A stretch of 64,000 nt of DNA from Streptomyces albidoflavus. GTDB taxonomy: Bacteria > Actinomycetota > Actinomycetes > Streptomycetales > Streptomycetaceae. The notes beneath the pieces are model-generated. The model made no database searches, had not been told where the DNA came from, and worked only from the letters and a program-made list of their open reading frames with translations. The stretch's first letter is position 1. Each line of letters begins with the position of its first letter. The stretch is taken from NCBI RefSeq assembly GCF_000719955.1, contig NZ_JOII01000003.1, positions 186,001-250,000 of the forward strand, written 5' to 3'. Made by a program: the position numbers and the translations under genes. Below, in pieces: positions 25,350 to 33,953 of the stretch.

Positions 25350-27290
25350 TCAGGCCGGGTCGCCGCTCATCCTGCGCTGCAACTCCCACAAGGAGCGGAA
25401 GAGCCCGGGGGTGCGGGTGAGATCGGCGTAGGTGCCTTCCTGCACGATCCGGCCCTCGTCGAGGACGACGATCCTGTCGGCGACGGCCACGTTGGTGAGC
25501 CGGTGGGTGATCAGCAGGACCGCGCGGTCCTTGGCCAGTTCGCGCAGGCCGGAGAAGATGCGGTGCTCCGCCCGCGCGTCGAGGGCGGCGGTGGGCTCGT
25601 CCATCACCAGCAGCGCCGCCTGCCGGTGGAAGGCGCGGGTGAGGACGAGCCGTTGCCACTGGCCGCCGGAGAGCTGTTGCCCGCCGAACCACTCGCTGGT
25701 GAGCAGGGTGTTCAGGCCGGAGCGGAGGCGGGGCAGCATCTCGGAGGCGCCGGACGCCTCGCACGCGGCGAGCAGGGCCGCGTCGCCGGTGTCGCCCTGG
25801 CCGAAGGTGATGTTGTCCCGCATCGTCAGCGGCAGATAGGTGAACTTCTGCGGCACCAGCGCGACATGCCCCCACGCCGCCCAGGGGTCGAGCTGTGCCG
25901 TGGAGGTGTGCCCCCAGGCGACCTCGCCCTCGGTGGGCAGCAGCAGTCCGCAGAGCAGACGCGAGAGGGTGGACTTGCCCGAGCCGTTCTCCCCGACCAG
26001 GGCCACGATCTCCCCGCGCCGCACATGGAGGGAGACCCCGCTGAGGCTGTCCTTGGGGGCACCGTCGTAGCGGTAGGTGACGTTGCGGACCTCGAAGCGC
26101 TCCGGTACGGCCGACAGGACCCGGCTGCCACGGGAGTCGGCCATGGCCTGTCCGTGGGCGTTGTCGAGGAAGTTCTGCCAGTCCTGGACGTACCAGCCGG
26201 TGCGGACCAGGCGGGCCCCGCCGTTGATCATGCCCCGCACGGAGCCGGTGGCCGTCTGGAGCGCGAAGACGGCGCCGCCGCCGGCCGCCAGGCTCATCCG
26301 CCCGGAGGAGAGGAGCCACAGCAGCGCCGCCCAGACGGCGGCCGAGGCGACCCCGCCGGCGAGCGCACCGGCCAGCCCCATCCGGGCCCCCGTGTTCGCC
26401 GCCTCGCGTTCGGCGGTGTTGACCGAGTCGGCCAGCTTCCGGTACCGGCCGATCAGGAACGGGCCGGCCAGGCAGGCCCGCATCTCCTCGCTCGACTCCT
26501 GGTAGGCCATGTGCCAGCGCAGCTTGCTCAGCATCCGGCGCCGCCCGGACGTGGCCACCTTCGCCAGGTACATCACCCGGGCCGAGCGGATGTAGGCGGC
26601 GGCCTGCGGCAGGCAGGCGAGCAGGAGCAGGGGGAGGAGCAGCGGGTGCAGGACGGCCAGGACGGCGGCGCCCGCCGTCAGCGTCGCGGCCGCCGCGAGC
26701 ACGTCCTGCGCCTCCTCCACCAGGTCGGGGGTGACCTGGGCCCCGCGGTCGGCGATGTCGAAGGCGTCGTTGTAGCCGGGCTTGTTGTTGGCGGCCAGTT
26801 CGGCGCCGAGTGCGGCCTCGACCATCGTCAGCTCCGCGGCTCGGGCGAGCACCGGCCGCAGCCGCCCGGTCAGCCAGACGACCGCGATGCCCAGCAGCGC
26901 CCGCAGGCCGGTGGCTCCGGCGATGACGGCGAGCTGCGGTGCCGCCTCCCACAGGCGCTCCGCGATGTCGCCCGAGGAGACCAGCGCGGTGATCGTGCCC
27001 GTGACGACGAGCAGGCCGAGAGCGGCGAGGGCGCCCGTGGCGATCTGGCAGACCAGCAGCCCGACGGTCGCGGCGCGGTCCACGCCCCAGGCCAGCCGCA
27101 GCGAGCGCAGGACGAGCGCCGGCAGGCGGCGCGCCATCGTCCGGGTGGTCAGCAGCGAACCGGCCTGGAGCCGCGAGGCGTCCCGGTAGAGGAACTCCTC
27201 CTCTCGAACACCGGCTTCCTCCGGCACGGCGTCCTGGGGCGCTCCGGCCGGCCGTCCCGGCGGCTGTTCCTGTGTGACGGACGAGGTCAT
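25350..27290 (-). CDS. Orphan single-chain ABC exporter
   Basis: A 646-residue half-transporter with a charged 60-residue N-terminal tail, about six spans (80-370) and a complete ATPase: Walker A GENGSGKST, signature LSGGQWQR, Walker B LLVMDEPTAALD and H-loop ITHRL. The ATG at 27290 has an AGGGGG site and is preferred to an in-frame start at 27365. Exporters of this form are often found in peptide natural-product loci, but I see no precursor peptide, lanthipeptide synthetase or peptidase domain nearby. It may act as a homodimer or with a partner elsewhere. The substrate is unknown. Confidence 0.85.
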   Translation of the reverse strand: MTSSVTQEQPPGRPAGAPQDAVPEEAGVREEEFLYRDASRLQAGSLLTTRTMARRLPALVLRSLRLAWGVDRAATVGLLVCQIATGALAALGLLVVTGTITALVSSGDIAERLWEAAPQLAVIAGATGLRALLGIAVVWLTGRLRPVLARAAELTMVEAALGAELAANNKPGYNDAFDIADRGAQVTPDLVEEAQDVLAAAATLTAGAAVLAVLHPLLLPLLLLACLPQAAAYIRSARVMYLAKVATSGRRRMLSKLRWHMAYQESSEEMRACLAGPFLIGRYRKLADSVNTAEREAANTGARMGLAGALAGGVASAAVWAALLWLLSSGRMSLAAGGGAVFALQTATGSVRGMINGGARLVRTGWYVQDWQNFLDNAHGQAMADSRGSRVLSAVPERFEVRNVTYRYDGAPKDSLSGVSLHVRRGEIVALVGENGSGKSTLSRLLCGLLLPTEGEVAWGHTSTAQLDPWAAWGHVALVPQKFTYLPLTMRDNITFGQGDTGDAALLAACEASGASEMLPRLRSGLNTLLTSEWFGGQQLSGGQWQRLVLTRAFHRQAALLVMDEPTAALDARAEHRIFSGLRELAKDRAVLLITHRLTNVAVADRIVVLDEGRIVQEGTYADLTRTPGLFRSLWELQRRMSGDPA

Positions 27291-27381
27291 CGGTCCCCCT
27301 GGGGTGGTGGCTGCGGCGGTGTCGTGGGGACCAACGACCTGGCGGGGATATCGAACACACCTCATTCGGCCGTGGTGCGGG

Positions 27382-27398
27382 GCCCGCCGACGGCGGGC
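27382..27398 (-). terminator. Possible terminator downstream of the acyl-CoA synthetase gene
   Basis: A 7-base perfect stem GCCCGCC-GAC-GGCGGGC lies about 110 bases after the synthetase stop and before the ABC exporter start. The surrounding 216-base gap holds nothing else I can support. Confidence 0.4.
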
Positions 27399-27506
27399 GG
27401 CGGCGCACCGGGGCTCGTGTTCCCTGGTCCGCCCGGGAGCGGCCGCCGTCGCGGGGTGGCCGAAACGCCGGGCAGTGCCAGTGCCAGGGAGCCCGTGCGG
27501 CAGTTC

Positions 27507-29054
27507 TCAGTCCTTCGCCGCCTCCGTCGCGGCCCGCCCCAGCTCCTCCCGCAGCACATGCTTGGTGACCTTCCCCGACGGGGTGCGGGGCAGCTCCGGG
27601 CGCAGGACCAGCTCGCGCGGGATCTTGTAGGGGGCGATGCGCGGCTCCAGCCACTCTCGGAGCGCCGCCAGCTCCGGTGCGGTGCCCTCGCGCGGGACGA
27701 CGACGGCGACGACCGTCTCGCCCCACTGCGGATGCGGGCGGCCGACGACGGCCACGTCGAGGAGGTCCGGGTGGCCGCGCAGCGCGCCCTCCACCTCCTG
27801 CGAGGCGACGTTCTCACCGCCGGTGATGATGACGTCCTTCATACGGTCCACCACCGTGACGAAGCCGTCCTCGTCGACCCGGCCCAGGTCACCGCTGCGG
27901 TACCAGTCACCCGCGAAGGCCGCCGCGGTGGCGGCCTCGTCGTCGAGGTAGCCGACCATGCGGGTGTCCGAGCGCAGCCAGATCTCGCCGGTCTCCCCGG
28001 CCCCGGCGTCCGCGCCGTCCGTCCGCACCACCCGCAGATCCACCCCGGGCATGCCGCCGCGCCCGATCGCCCCGGCCTTCGCGACCTGCTCGGCCGGGGA
28101 GAGCGAGGCGCCCACCGGCCCGGTCTCGCTCATCCCGTACACCTGGTGGAAGTTGTCCGAGCCGTACGCCTTCATCAGGCGGCGGGCCGTGTCGGCGTCC
28201 AGGGGGCCGGCGCCGTAGATCCAGGCGCGGACCGAGGTGAGGTCGAAGGCGGCGAGGTCGGGGACGGTCTGGAGCGGGGCGATGAGCGCGATCGGGGCGC
28301 CGAAGAGGGCGGTGATCCGCTCGCGCTGGATCGTCTCCAGCATGCCGCGCGGGTCGTACTCGCGCTGGAGGACGACGGTGGCGCCGAGCAACAGGGTGCT
28401 CATCGTCCAGTTGTTGAGCGGGGAGGCGTGCCAGATCGGCATGGAGATCAGGAACCGCTCGTCGCGGTGGAGGGGGATGGTGGCCGCCGTGCAGGTGGCC
28501 GTGAGGGCGATCGAGCGGTGCGTGTGCACGCAGCCCTTGGGAGCGCCGGAGGTGCCCGAGGTGTAGAGGATCTGGGCGACGGTGTCGTCCGCGCCGGGCT
28601 CCTGCTCCGGCCACGGTTCGGCGAGCGCCAGCCGGGACTCGAAGGAGTCCCCGGGGCGGGACCGCTCGTCGGCGTCGGGGTGGCTGACCAGCCACGGCAC
28701 GTCCACCCCCGCCGAGGTCGCCCGCTCACCGATCTCCGCGTCGACCACCCCCAGCCGGGCGCCGCAGTGCCGCAGCAGACGCTCCACCTCTGCGGTCCGC
28801 AGCTTGTGGTTGACCGGCACCAGCGTGGCCCCCGCGTACCAGGCGCCGAACGCCGCGAAGAGGAAGGCGGGCGTGTTGTACGTCATCACCGCCAGCCGGT
28901 CGCCGGGGCGCAGCCCGGCCTCGCGCAGCACCGTCGCCGCACGCCGGGCGCCGTCGGCGAACTCCCGGTACGTCCATCGCCGGTCGCCGTAGACGACCGC
29001 CTCCTTCTCACCGGCCGAGCGAACCGCGCTGTCCAGCAGGGCACTGAGGTGCAT
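27507..29054 (-). CDS. Acyl-CoA synthetase / AMP-dependent ligase
   Basis: A 515-residue adenylate-forming enzyme. The phosphate-binding motif YTSGTSGAPKG, the A5-like YGMSETG, the A7/A8 region YRSGDLG and MKDVIITGGENV, and the catalytic Lys in PRTPSGKVTK are all present. Fatty- or aromatic-acid activation to the acyl-CoA is expected. The ATG at 29054 has AGGAG seven bases upstream and starts the domain directly; an upstream in-frame extension is not supported. It diverges from a TetR gene which is followed by an AidB-like acyl-CoA dehydrogenase, suggesting a fatty-acid catabolic module with shared repression. Confidence 0.92.
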   Translation of the reverse strand: MHLSALLDSAVRSAGEKEAVVYGDRRWTYREFADGARRAATVLREAGLRPGDRLAVMTYNTPAFLFAAFGAWYAGATLVPVNHKLRTAEVERLLRHCGARLGVVDAEIGERATSAGVDVPWLVSHPDADERSRPGDSFESRLALAEPWPEQEPGADDTVAQILYTSGTSGAPKGCVHTHRSIALTATCTAATIPLHRDERFLISMPIWHASPLNNWTMSTLLLGATVVLQREYDPRGMLETIQRERITALFGAPIALIAPLQTVPDLAAFDLTSVRAWIYGAGPLDADTARRLMKAYGSDNFHQVYGMSETGPVGASLSPAEQVAKAGAIGRGGMPGVDLRVVRTDGADAGAGETGEIWLRSDTRMVGYLDDEAATAAAFAGDWYRSGDLGRVDEDGFVTVVDRMKDVIITGGENVASQEVEGALRGHPDLLDVAVVGRPHPQWGETVVAVVVPREGTAPELAALREWLEPRIAPYKIPRELVLRPELPRTPSGKVTKHVLREELGRAATEAAKD

Positions 29055-29108
29055 CACGTTCTCCTGACGAGCCACCGGCCGGCGGGAAGCGGCCGTAGCG
29101 GGAAAGTC

Positions 29109-29122
29109 TGAATGATGGTTCA
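29109..29122. promoter_or_regulatory. Short inverted repeat in the synthetase/TetR intergenic region
   Basis: TGAA-N6-TTCA lies in the 76-base gap between the divergent acyl-CoA synthetase and TetR genes, nine bases before the TetR start. It is flanked by GAAAG on the left and CTTTC on the right. The position suits autoregulation, but the arms are short. Confidence 0.4.
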
Positions 29123-29130
29123 CTTCTTTC

Positions 29131-29742
29131 ATGGCCTACCGCAAGACCCCTGCCGAAATCAGCCGGCTCGAAGCCGCCCGCGACCACCTCGTGGTCCGCG
29201 CCACCGAGGTCGTGGCGGAGGTGGGTTGGGCGCAGGCGTCCGTGACCGCCGTGGCGGACGCCGCCGGCATCGCGGCCGGCTCGGTCTACCAGCACTTCCC
29301 CTCCAAGGCGGCGCTCGCCGTCGAGGTCTTCCGGCGCGCGGCCGGACGCGAGGTGGAGGTGCTCGGCGAGGTGCTGCACGGCCCGGGCGACCCCGTCGGG
29401 CGCCTCGCCCGCGGCACCGAGGTCTTCGCCCGCCGCGCCCTGGAGAACCGGGGCCTGGCCTACGCGCTGCTCGCCGCCCCCGCCGAACCCGCCGTCGGCG
29501 CGGAACGCCTCGACTTCCGCCGCCGCTACCGCGCCCTCTTCGCCGCAGTGGTCCGCGAGGGGATCGCCGCGGGCGCCCTCCCGCCGCAGAACGCCGAGAT
29601 CACCGCCGCCGCCCTGACCGGCGCCATCGGCGAGGTGCTCGTCGACCCGCTCGCCGCCCCCGACGAGAACGCCACCGAGGCGCTCCTCGCCGACCTCACC
29701 GGTACCGCCCTGCGCTGCGCGGGCGCCCCCCCGGCCACCTGA
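29131..29742 (+). CDS. TetR-family repressor of the acyl-CoA module
   Basis: A 203-residue regulator with an N-terminal helix-turn-helix (about 15-60; VTAVADAAGIAAGSVYQHFP) and a helical ligand-binding domain. It is divergent from the acyl-CoA synthetase gene and 55 bases upstream of the acyl-CoA dehydrogenase gene on the same strand. By analogy with fatty-acid TetR repressors (FadR/PaaR type) it may sense an acyl-CoA. A short inverted repeat lies just before its start. Confidence 0.88.
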   Translation: MAYRKTPAEISRLEAARDHLVVRATEVVAEVGWAQASVTAVADAAGIAAGSVYQHFPSKAALAVEVFRRAAGREVEVLGEVLHGPGDPVGRLARGTEVFARRALENRGLAYALLAAPAEPAVGAERLDFRRRYRALFAAVVREGIAAGALPPQNAEITAAALTGAIGEVLVDPLAAPDENATEALLADLTGTALRCAGAPPAT

Positions 29743-29797
29743 CCCACCCGTCACCGCTCCCGCTCCCGCCCCGCATCCCGCACCTGGAGGACGCCCC

Positions 29798-31435
29798 ATG
29801 CACACCACCGGCTCCGTCACCCATGAAGTGACCAACCAGGCCCCGCCGCTGACCGGCCACGACGTCGCGGACGACCTGGTCCTGCTGGAGGGCGTGCGCC
29901 GCGAGGGAGCCGCGTGGCACCTGCCCGAGCTGCACCGCTTCGGCCGCTACGCGGGCAGCGAGGAGGCCCAGCACCGGGCCGACCAGGCCAACCGGCACGA
30001 GCCCGAACTGCGCACCCACGACCGCTACGGCCACCGCGTCGACGAGGTCGAGTTCCACCCCGCGTACCACGCCCTGATGGACGCCTCCGTGAGCGCCGGC
30101 CTCGCGGGCGCCGCCTGGGCCGACGAGCGGACCGGCGCCCACGTGGCCCGCGCCGCCGGCTTCATGGTGGCCACCACGGTCGAGCCGGGACACCTCTGCC
30201 CGGTCTCCATGACCTACGCCGTCGTCCCCGCCCTGCGCCACGCCCCCGACCTCGCCAAGACCTACGAACCACTGCTCACCAGCCGCGTCTACGACCCCGG
30301 GCTGCGCACCCCCGCAGGCAAGCGCGGCCTGCTCGCCGGGATGGGGATGACGGAGAAGCAGGGCGGTACCGACGTCCGCGCCAACACCACCACCGCCACC
30401 GAACAGGGCGACGGGACCTGGCTGCTGCGCGGCCACAAGTGGTTCACCAGCGCCCCCATGAACGACCTGTTCCTGGTGCTGGCCCAGGCCCCGGGCGGAC
30501 TCTCCTGCTTCCTGGTCCCGCGCGTCCTGCCCGACGGCAGCCGCAACACCTTCCGCATCCAGCGCCTCAAGGACAAGCTCGGCAACCGCTCCAACGCCAG
30601 CAGCGAGCCCGAGTTCGACGCCACCGTAGCCTGGCTCGTCGGCGACGAGGGCAAGGGCGTGCGGACCATCATCGAGATGGTGACGATGACCCGGCTCGAC
30701 TGCGTCCTCGGCTCCGCCGCCGGCACCCGCGCCGCCCTCGTCCAGGCCGCCCACCACGCCCGCCACCGCTCGGTCTTCGGCGCCAAGCTGGTCGACCAGC
30801 CGCTGATGCGCAACGTCCTGGCCGACCTCGCCCTGGAGTCCGAGGCCGCCACCACCCTCGCCCTTCGCCTGGCCGGCGCCGCCGACCGGGCCCGGCGCGA
30901 CGACCCGGGGGAGCGCGCCTTCCTCCGCCTGGCCACCGCCGTCGGCAAGTACTGGGTCTGCAAGCGCCAGCCCGCCGCCGTCGCCGAGGCCCTGGAATGC
31001 CTCGGCGGCAACGGCTACGACGAGGCGTCCGGCATGCCGCGCCTCTACCGCGAGGCCCCCCTCAACGGCATCTGGGAGGGCTCGGGCAACGTCAACGCCC
31101 TGGACATGCTGCGAGCCCTGGCCCGCGAACCGGAGTCCCTGGAGGCGTTCCGTGCGGAGATCGAGGCGGCCTCCGGCGCCGACCGGCGCCTGGACACCGC
31201 CTGGCGCGAGCTCCAGAGCCGGCTCACCCTCACCGAGGACGCCGAACTGCGCGCCCGCCGCGTCATCGAACGCGCCGCCCTCGTCCTCCAGGCCTCCCTC
31301 CTGGTCCGCCACGCCCCCACCCCCGTGGCCGACGCCTTCTGCGCCTCCCGCCTCGCCGGCGACCGGGGCCTGGCCTTCGGGACCCTGGAGCCGGGGACGG
31401 ACTTCGACGGGGTGCTGGGGCGGATCCCGGGGTGA
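29798..31435 (+). CDS. AidB-like acyl-CoA dehydrogenase
   Basis: A 545-residue flavoprotein, longer than ordinary acyl-CoA dehydrogenases and matching the AidB/isovaleryl group. Typical segments are GMGMTEKQGGTDVRANTT (FAD contact), the base region ECLGGNGYDE and YREAPLNGIWEGSGNVNALD. AidB itself binds DNA and protects against alkylation, but most relatives are catabolic acyl-CoA dehydrogenases. The TetR and synthetase genes favour catabolism here. The ATG has a GGAGG site. The stop overlaps the next gene's GTG as GTGA. Confidence 0.9.
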   Translation: MHTTGSVTHEVTNQAPPLTGHDVADDLVLLEGVRREGAAWHLPELHRFGRYAGSEEAQHRADQANRHEPELRTHDRYGHRVDEVEFHPAYHALMDASVSAGLAGAAWADERTGAHVARAAGFMVATTVEPGHLCPVSMTYAVVPALRHAPDLAKTYEPLLTSRVYDPGLRTPAGKRGLLAGMGMTEKQGGTDVRANTTTATEQGDGTWLLRGHKWFTSAPMNDLFLVLAQAPGGLSCFLVPRVLPDGSRNTFRIQRLKDKLGNRSNASSEPEFDATVAWLVGDEGKGVRTIIEMVTMTRLDCVLGSAAGTRAALVQAAHHARHRSVFGAKLVDQPLMRNVLADLALESEAATTLALRLAGAADRARRDDPGERAFLRLATAVGKYWVCKRQPAAVAEALECLGGNGYDEASGMPRLYREAPLNGIWEGSGNVNALDMLRALAREPESLEAFRAEIEAASGADRRLDTAWRELQSRLTLTEDAELRARRVIERAALVLQASLLVRHAPTPVADAFCASRLAGDRGLAFGTLEPGTDFDGVLGRIPG

Positions 31436-32004
31436 CGACCGCCGACGGGGCCCGCGACGAGTTCCCTGCGGGCCCCGCGTCGTACCCGCACGCTCAGGCA
31501 GACCGAGCGGGAGCGCTCATCCCCGTCTCCTACGACAGCCCCGCCGCCCGCGAACTCACCAGAGCCCTCCACGCGGAGCAGGTGGGCCTCTACGGCCGGG
31601 CCGACGCCCCCGAGGCCGCACGACCAGCCGATTTCACCCCTCCGCGGGGCGCGTTCCTCGTGGTCACCGGGCCGGACGGTACTGCCCTGGCCTGCGGCGG
31701 CTGGCGCACCGCGGCACAGGCCACCGCCGAGATCAAACGGATGTACGTCACGCCGGCAGCCCGGGGGCGCGGGCTGGGCCGACAGATCCTCGCGGCCTTG
31801 GAGGGCGATGCCCGCCGGCGCGGCATGACGCAGGTGATCCTGGAGACCGGGGTCGCCAACGTCGCCGCCCTGGCTCTCTACACCAGCCGTGGGTACACCC
31901 CGATCGCCTCCTACGTCGCACACCGAGACCCCCACATCAACCGGGCACTGCGCAAGTCTCTCGCCGCGGATCCGGCCGGCAAAGGCCGGCCGTTCCGCGA
32001 GTAG
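31432..32004 (+). CDS. GNAT-family N-acetyltransferase
   Basis: A 190-residue protein whose GTG start overlaps the dehydrogenase stop as GTGA. The GNAT core spans about 55-180: EIKRMYVTPAARGRGLGRQI holds the acetyl-CoA-binding motif A (R/Q-x-x-G-x-G/A), followed by ILETGVANVAALALYTSRGY. The first 30 residues are poorly conserved in appearance and the true start may be downstream. The acceptor is unknown. Coupling to the acyl-CoA genes may be only transcriptional. Confidence 0.83.
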   Translation: MTTADGARDEFPAGPASYPHAQADRAGALIPVSYDSPAARELTRALHAEQVGLYGRADAPEAARPADFTPPRGAFLVVTGPDGTALACGGWRTAAQATAEIKRMYVTPAARGRGLGRQILAALEGDARRRGMTQVILETGVANVAALALYTSRGYTPIASYVAHRDPHINRALRKSLAADPAGKGRPFRE

Positions 32005-32060
32005 CCCGCCATCGGCAGCGGCCGGTTGGTGCGGGCGGTCTGTTCAGGCGCGACCGGGTC

Positions 32061-32080
32061 TGTCAACATCTCGATGTCAA
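32061..32080. promoter_or_regulatory. Repeat element upstream of the AIPR gene
   Basis: The hexamer TGTCAA occurs twice, at 32061-32066 and 32075-32080, with an inverted CATC-TC-GATG between. The copies begin 14 bases apart and lie 19-38 bases before the AIPR start, where a promoter is expected, so this is a candidate operator or promoter element. Confidence 0.4.
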
Positions 32081-32098
32081 TAGGGCATTGGGGGGTAC

Positions 32099-33838
32099 AT
32101 GGGGGCAGTGCAGAGCAACGACCAGCGACTCCTGGAGCGCATCCTGGAGGACCAGCACCGCAAGCTGGCGCCGGACAAGAACAGGGACGATTTCTTCACG
32201 TTCTTCGCCGCGGACAAGGCGCTGCAGGACTGGGACCTGGACAACGACGAGATCGCGGACGGCATCGTCGACGGCGCGCACGACTGCGGTATCGACGGCA
32301 TCTGGACCTTCGTGGACGAGCGCTACATCACCGCCGACGCGCACCAGTTCCTTCCTTCGCGCGCCGGAAAGATCGAGCTGATCATTCTCCAGGCGAAGAA
32401 CTCATCGGGCTACCAGGAGTCGGTGATCGAGAAGCTGCACTTCCACCTGCCCACCTTGCTCGACATGGGCAGGGACGAAGAGGACCTGGTCGCCCACACC
32501 AACGCCAAGCTGCTGGAGCGCACCCGCCGTTTCCTGCACATCCTCGAGAAGTTGGCCTCCTCCTTTCCGCAGGTGCGCATCAAGGTCATCTACGCGAACA
32601 AGTCGGCGGACACCCCGCACCCCAACGTGAAGGCCAAGGGCGACAGGCTCCGGCGCGAACTCGCGAAGATCACCTCCGACACCCAGGCCGACCTGGAGTA
32701 CCTCAACGCCGCCGACCTGCGCGAGCGCACCGCCCGTGGCGCCAAGGCCGTCGCGCAGATGGTGTTCACCGAGACGCCGATGAGCACATCGCTCGGCGAG
32801 GGGTACGTGTGCCTGGCCCGGCTGGACGAGTACTACCGTTTCATCACCTCCGACAACGAGGCCCTGCGCCTGGAGCTGTTCGAGTCCAACGTGCGCGACT
32901 ACGCGGGGTCGACCGCCGTCAACAACGCCATTGGCGAGACCCTGAAATCGGGGACCGGCGAGGACTTCTGGTGGTTCAACAACGGGGTCACCGTCGTCGC
33001 GGACGCGGCCCAGATCGCCGGCAAGAAGATCGTGGTCAGGGAGCCCCAGATCGTCAACGGGCTGCAGACCAGCCACGAGATCTACAGCTACGTCCAGAAC
33101 GGCGGCCAGCATCGCGACCGGTCCCTCCTGGTCAAGATCGTGGTCGCACCGGAGTCCGGCACGGCCCGGGACCGCATCATCCGGGCGACCAACAGCCAGA
33201 CCCAGCTCCCCGCCGGTGCCCTGCGGGCGACCGAGTCCATCCAGAAGGACATCGAGGAGAGTCTCGGCCAGGCGGGCGGCTATTACTACGAGCGCCGTGC
33301 CAGTTACTACCGCAATCTCGGCTTCCCGCTCGACCGGGTCGTCAGCATGTCCAGGCTGGCCCGCGAGTTCACCGCCTTCGCGCTGCGCGAACCGCACACC
33401 GCGCTACGCCAATCCGACGCGCTTCTGCTCGACGATCACCACTACGCGCAGATCTTCTCGTCGCGGAACGACCTCGACATCTACCTCCTGTGTCTCGAGA
33501 TCCACACGAGGCTGCGGACGTTCCTCACCCGTCATGCCGAGGACCGCCCCCTGCTGGGTGATTCGCTGGAGAACTGGCTGTACCCGCTGGCGGCCATGTC
33601 CGCCTACACCCTGACCCGGCTGCGGCAGCCCACGCAGCGTGACCTTTTCAACATCGACCTGAGTCACCTCAGCGACGACCTGATGTTCCGCATGGTGGGC
33701 ACGCTGGAGCAGGGCTTCAAGAGCGCCCTGCGCCGTAACAAGGCAGGTGGCGTGGACCGGATCGCCCGTACTCCTGATTTCACCACCAAGATCCGGCAGG
33801 CCGTCGTCTCGCAGAGTCGCTATCGCATCGAGGGCTGA
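32099..33838 (+). CDS. AIPR-family abortive-infection protein
   Basis: A 579-residue protein. The C-terminal half has AIPR family hallmarks: WWFNNGVTVVAD (291-302), QIVNGLQTSHEIY (317-329) and TNSQTQLPAGALRATES. The N-terminal third looks like a PD-(D/E)xK-type nuclease core, with GIDGI (D66), then IELIILQAK (Q98, K100). AIPR genes were described from a plasmid-encoded abortive phage-infection system. The start has a GGGGGG site. Codon use is visibly richer in A/T at third positions than in flanking genes, consistent with transfer. It is a single-gene insertion between unrelated metabolic genes; no methylase, toxin or integrase is adjacent. Confidence 0.87.
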   Translation: MGAVQSNDQRLLERILEDQHRKLAPDKNRDDFFTFFAADKALQDWDLDNDEIADGIVDGAHDCGIDGIWTFVDERYITADAHQFLPSRAGKIELIILQAKNSSGYQESVIEKLHFHLPTLLDMGRDEEDLVAHTNAKLLERTRRFLHILEKLASSFPQVRIKVIYANKSADTPHPNVKAKGDRLRRELAKITSDTQADLEYLNAADLRERTARGAKAVAQMVFTETPMSTSLGEGYVCLARLDEYYRFITSDNEALRLELFESNVRDYAGSTAVNNAIGETLKSGTGEDFWWFNNGVTVVADAAQIAGKKIVVREPQIVNGLQTSHEIYSYVQNGGQHRDRSLLVKIVVAPESGTARDRIIRATNSQTQLPAGALRATESIQKDIEESLGQAGGYYYERRASYYRNLGFPLDRVVSMSRLAREFTAFALREPHTALRQSDALLLDDHHYAQIFSSRNDLDIYLLCLEIHTRLRTFLTRHAEDRPLLGDSLENWLYPLAAMSAYTLTRLRQPTQRDLFNIDLSHLSDDLMFRMVGTLEQGFKSALRRNKAGGVDRIARTPDFTTKIRQAVVSQSRYRIEG

Positions 33839-33953
33839 GCGGGCGCCTGGCCGGGTGACGGGGCGACGGCATCCTCCGGACGCGCCGGGCCGGCCCCGTA
33901 TCGCTCTTCCCCCGGCTGTGTGAGATTCCGCCAGGCGTGAGAAAGTCTGAAGC

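Noticed and set aside
27291-27506. Possible precursor peptide gene next to the orphan ABC exporter
   Set aside because: No short ORF in the gap combines a good start, ribosome-binding site and plausible leader/core; only a weak hairpin is seen.
24022-27726. Minus-strand ORF of 1234 codons
   Set aside because: It is out of frame with the ABC exporter on the same strand and antisense to the PEP-mutase-like gene and the end of GH127; no domain is readable.
25503-29111. Plus-strand ORF of 1202 codons
   Set aside because: It covers the ABC exporter and acyl-CoA synthetase genes on the opposite strand; low-complexity product and no motif.
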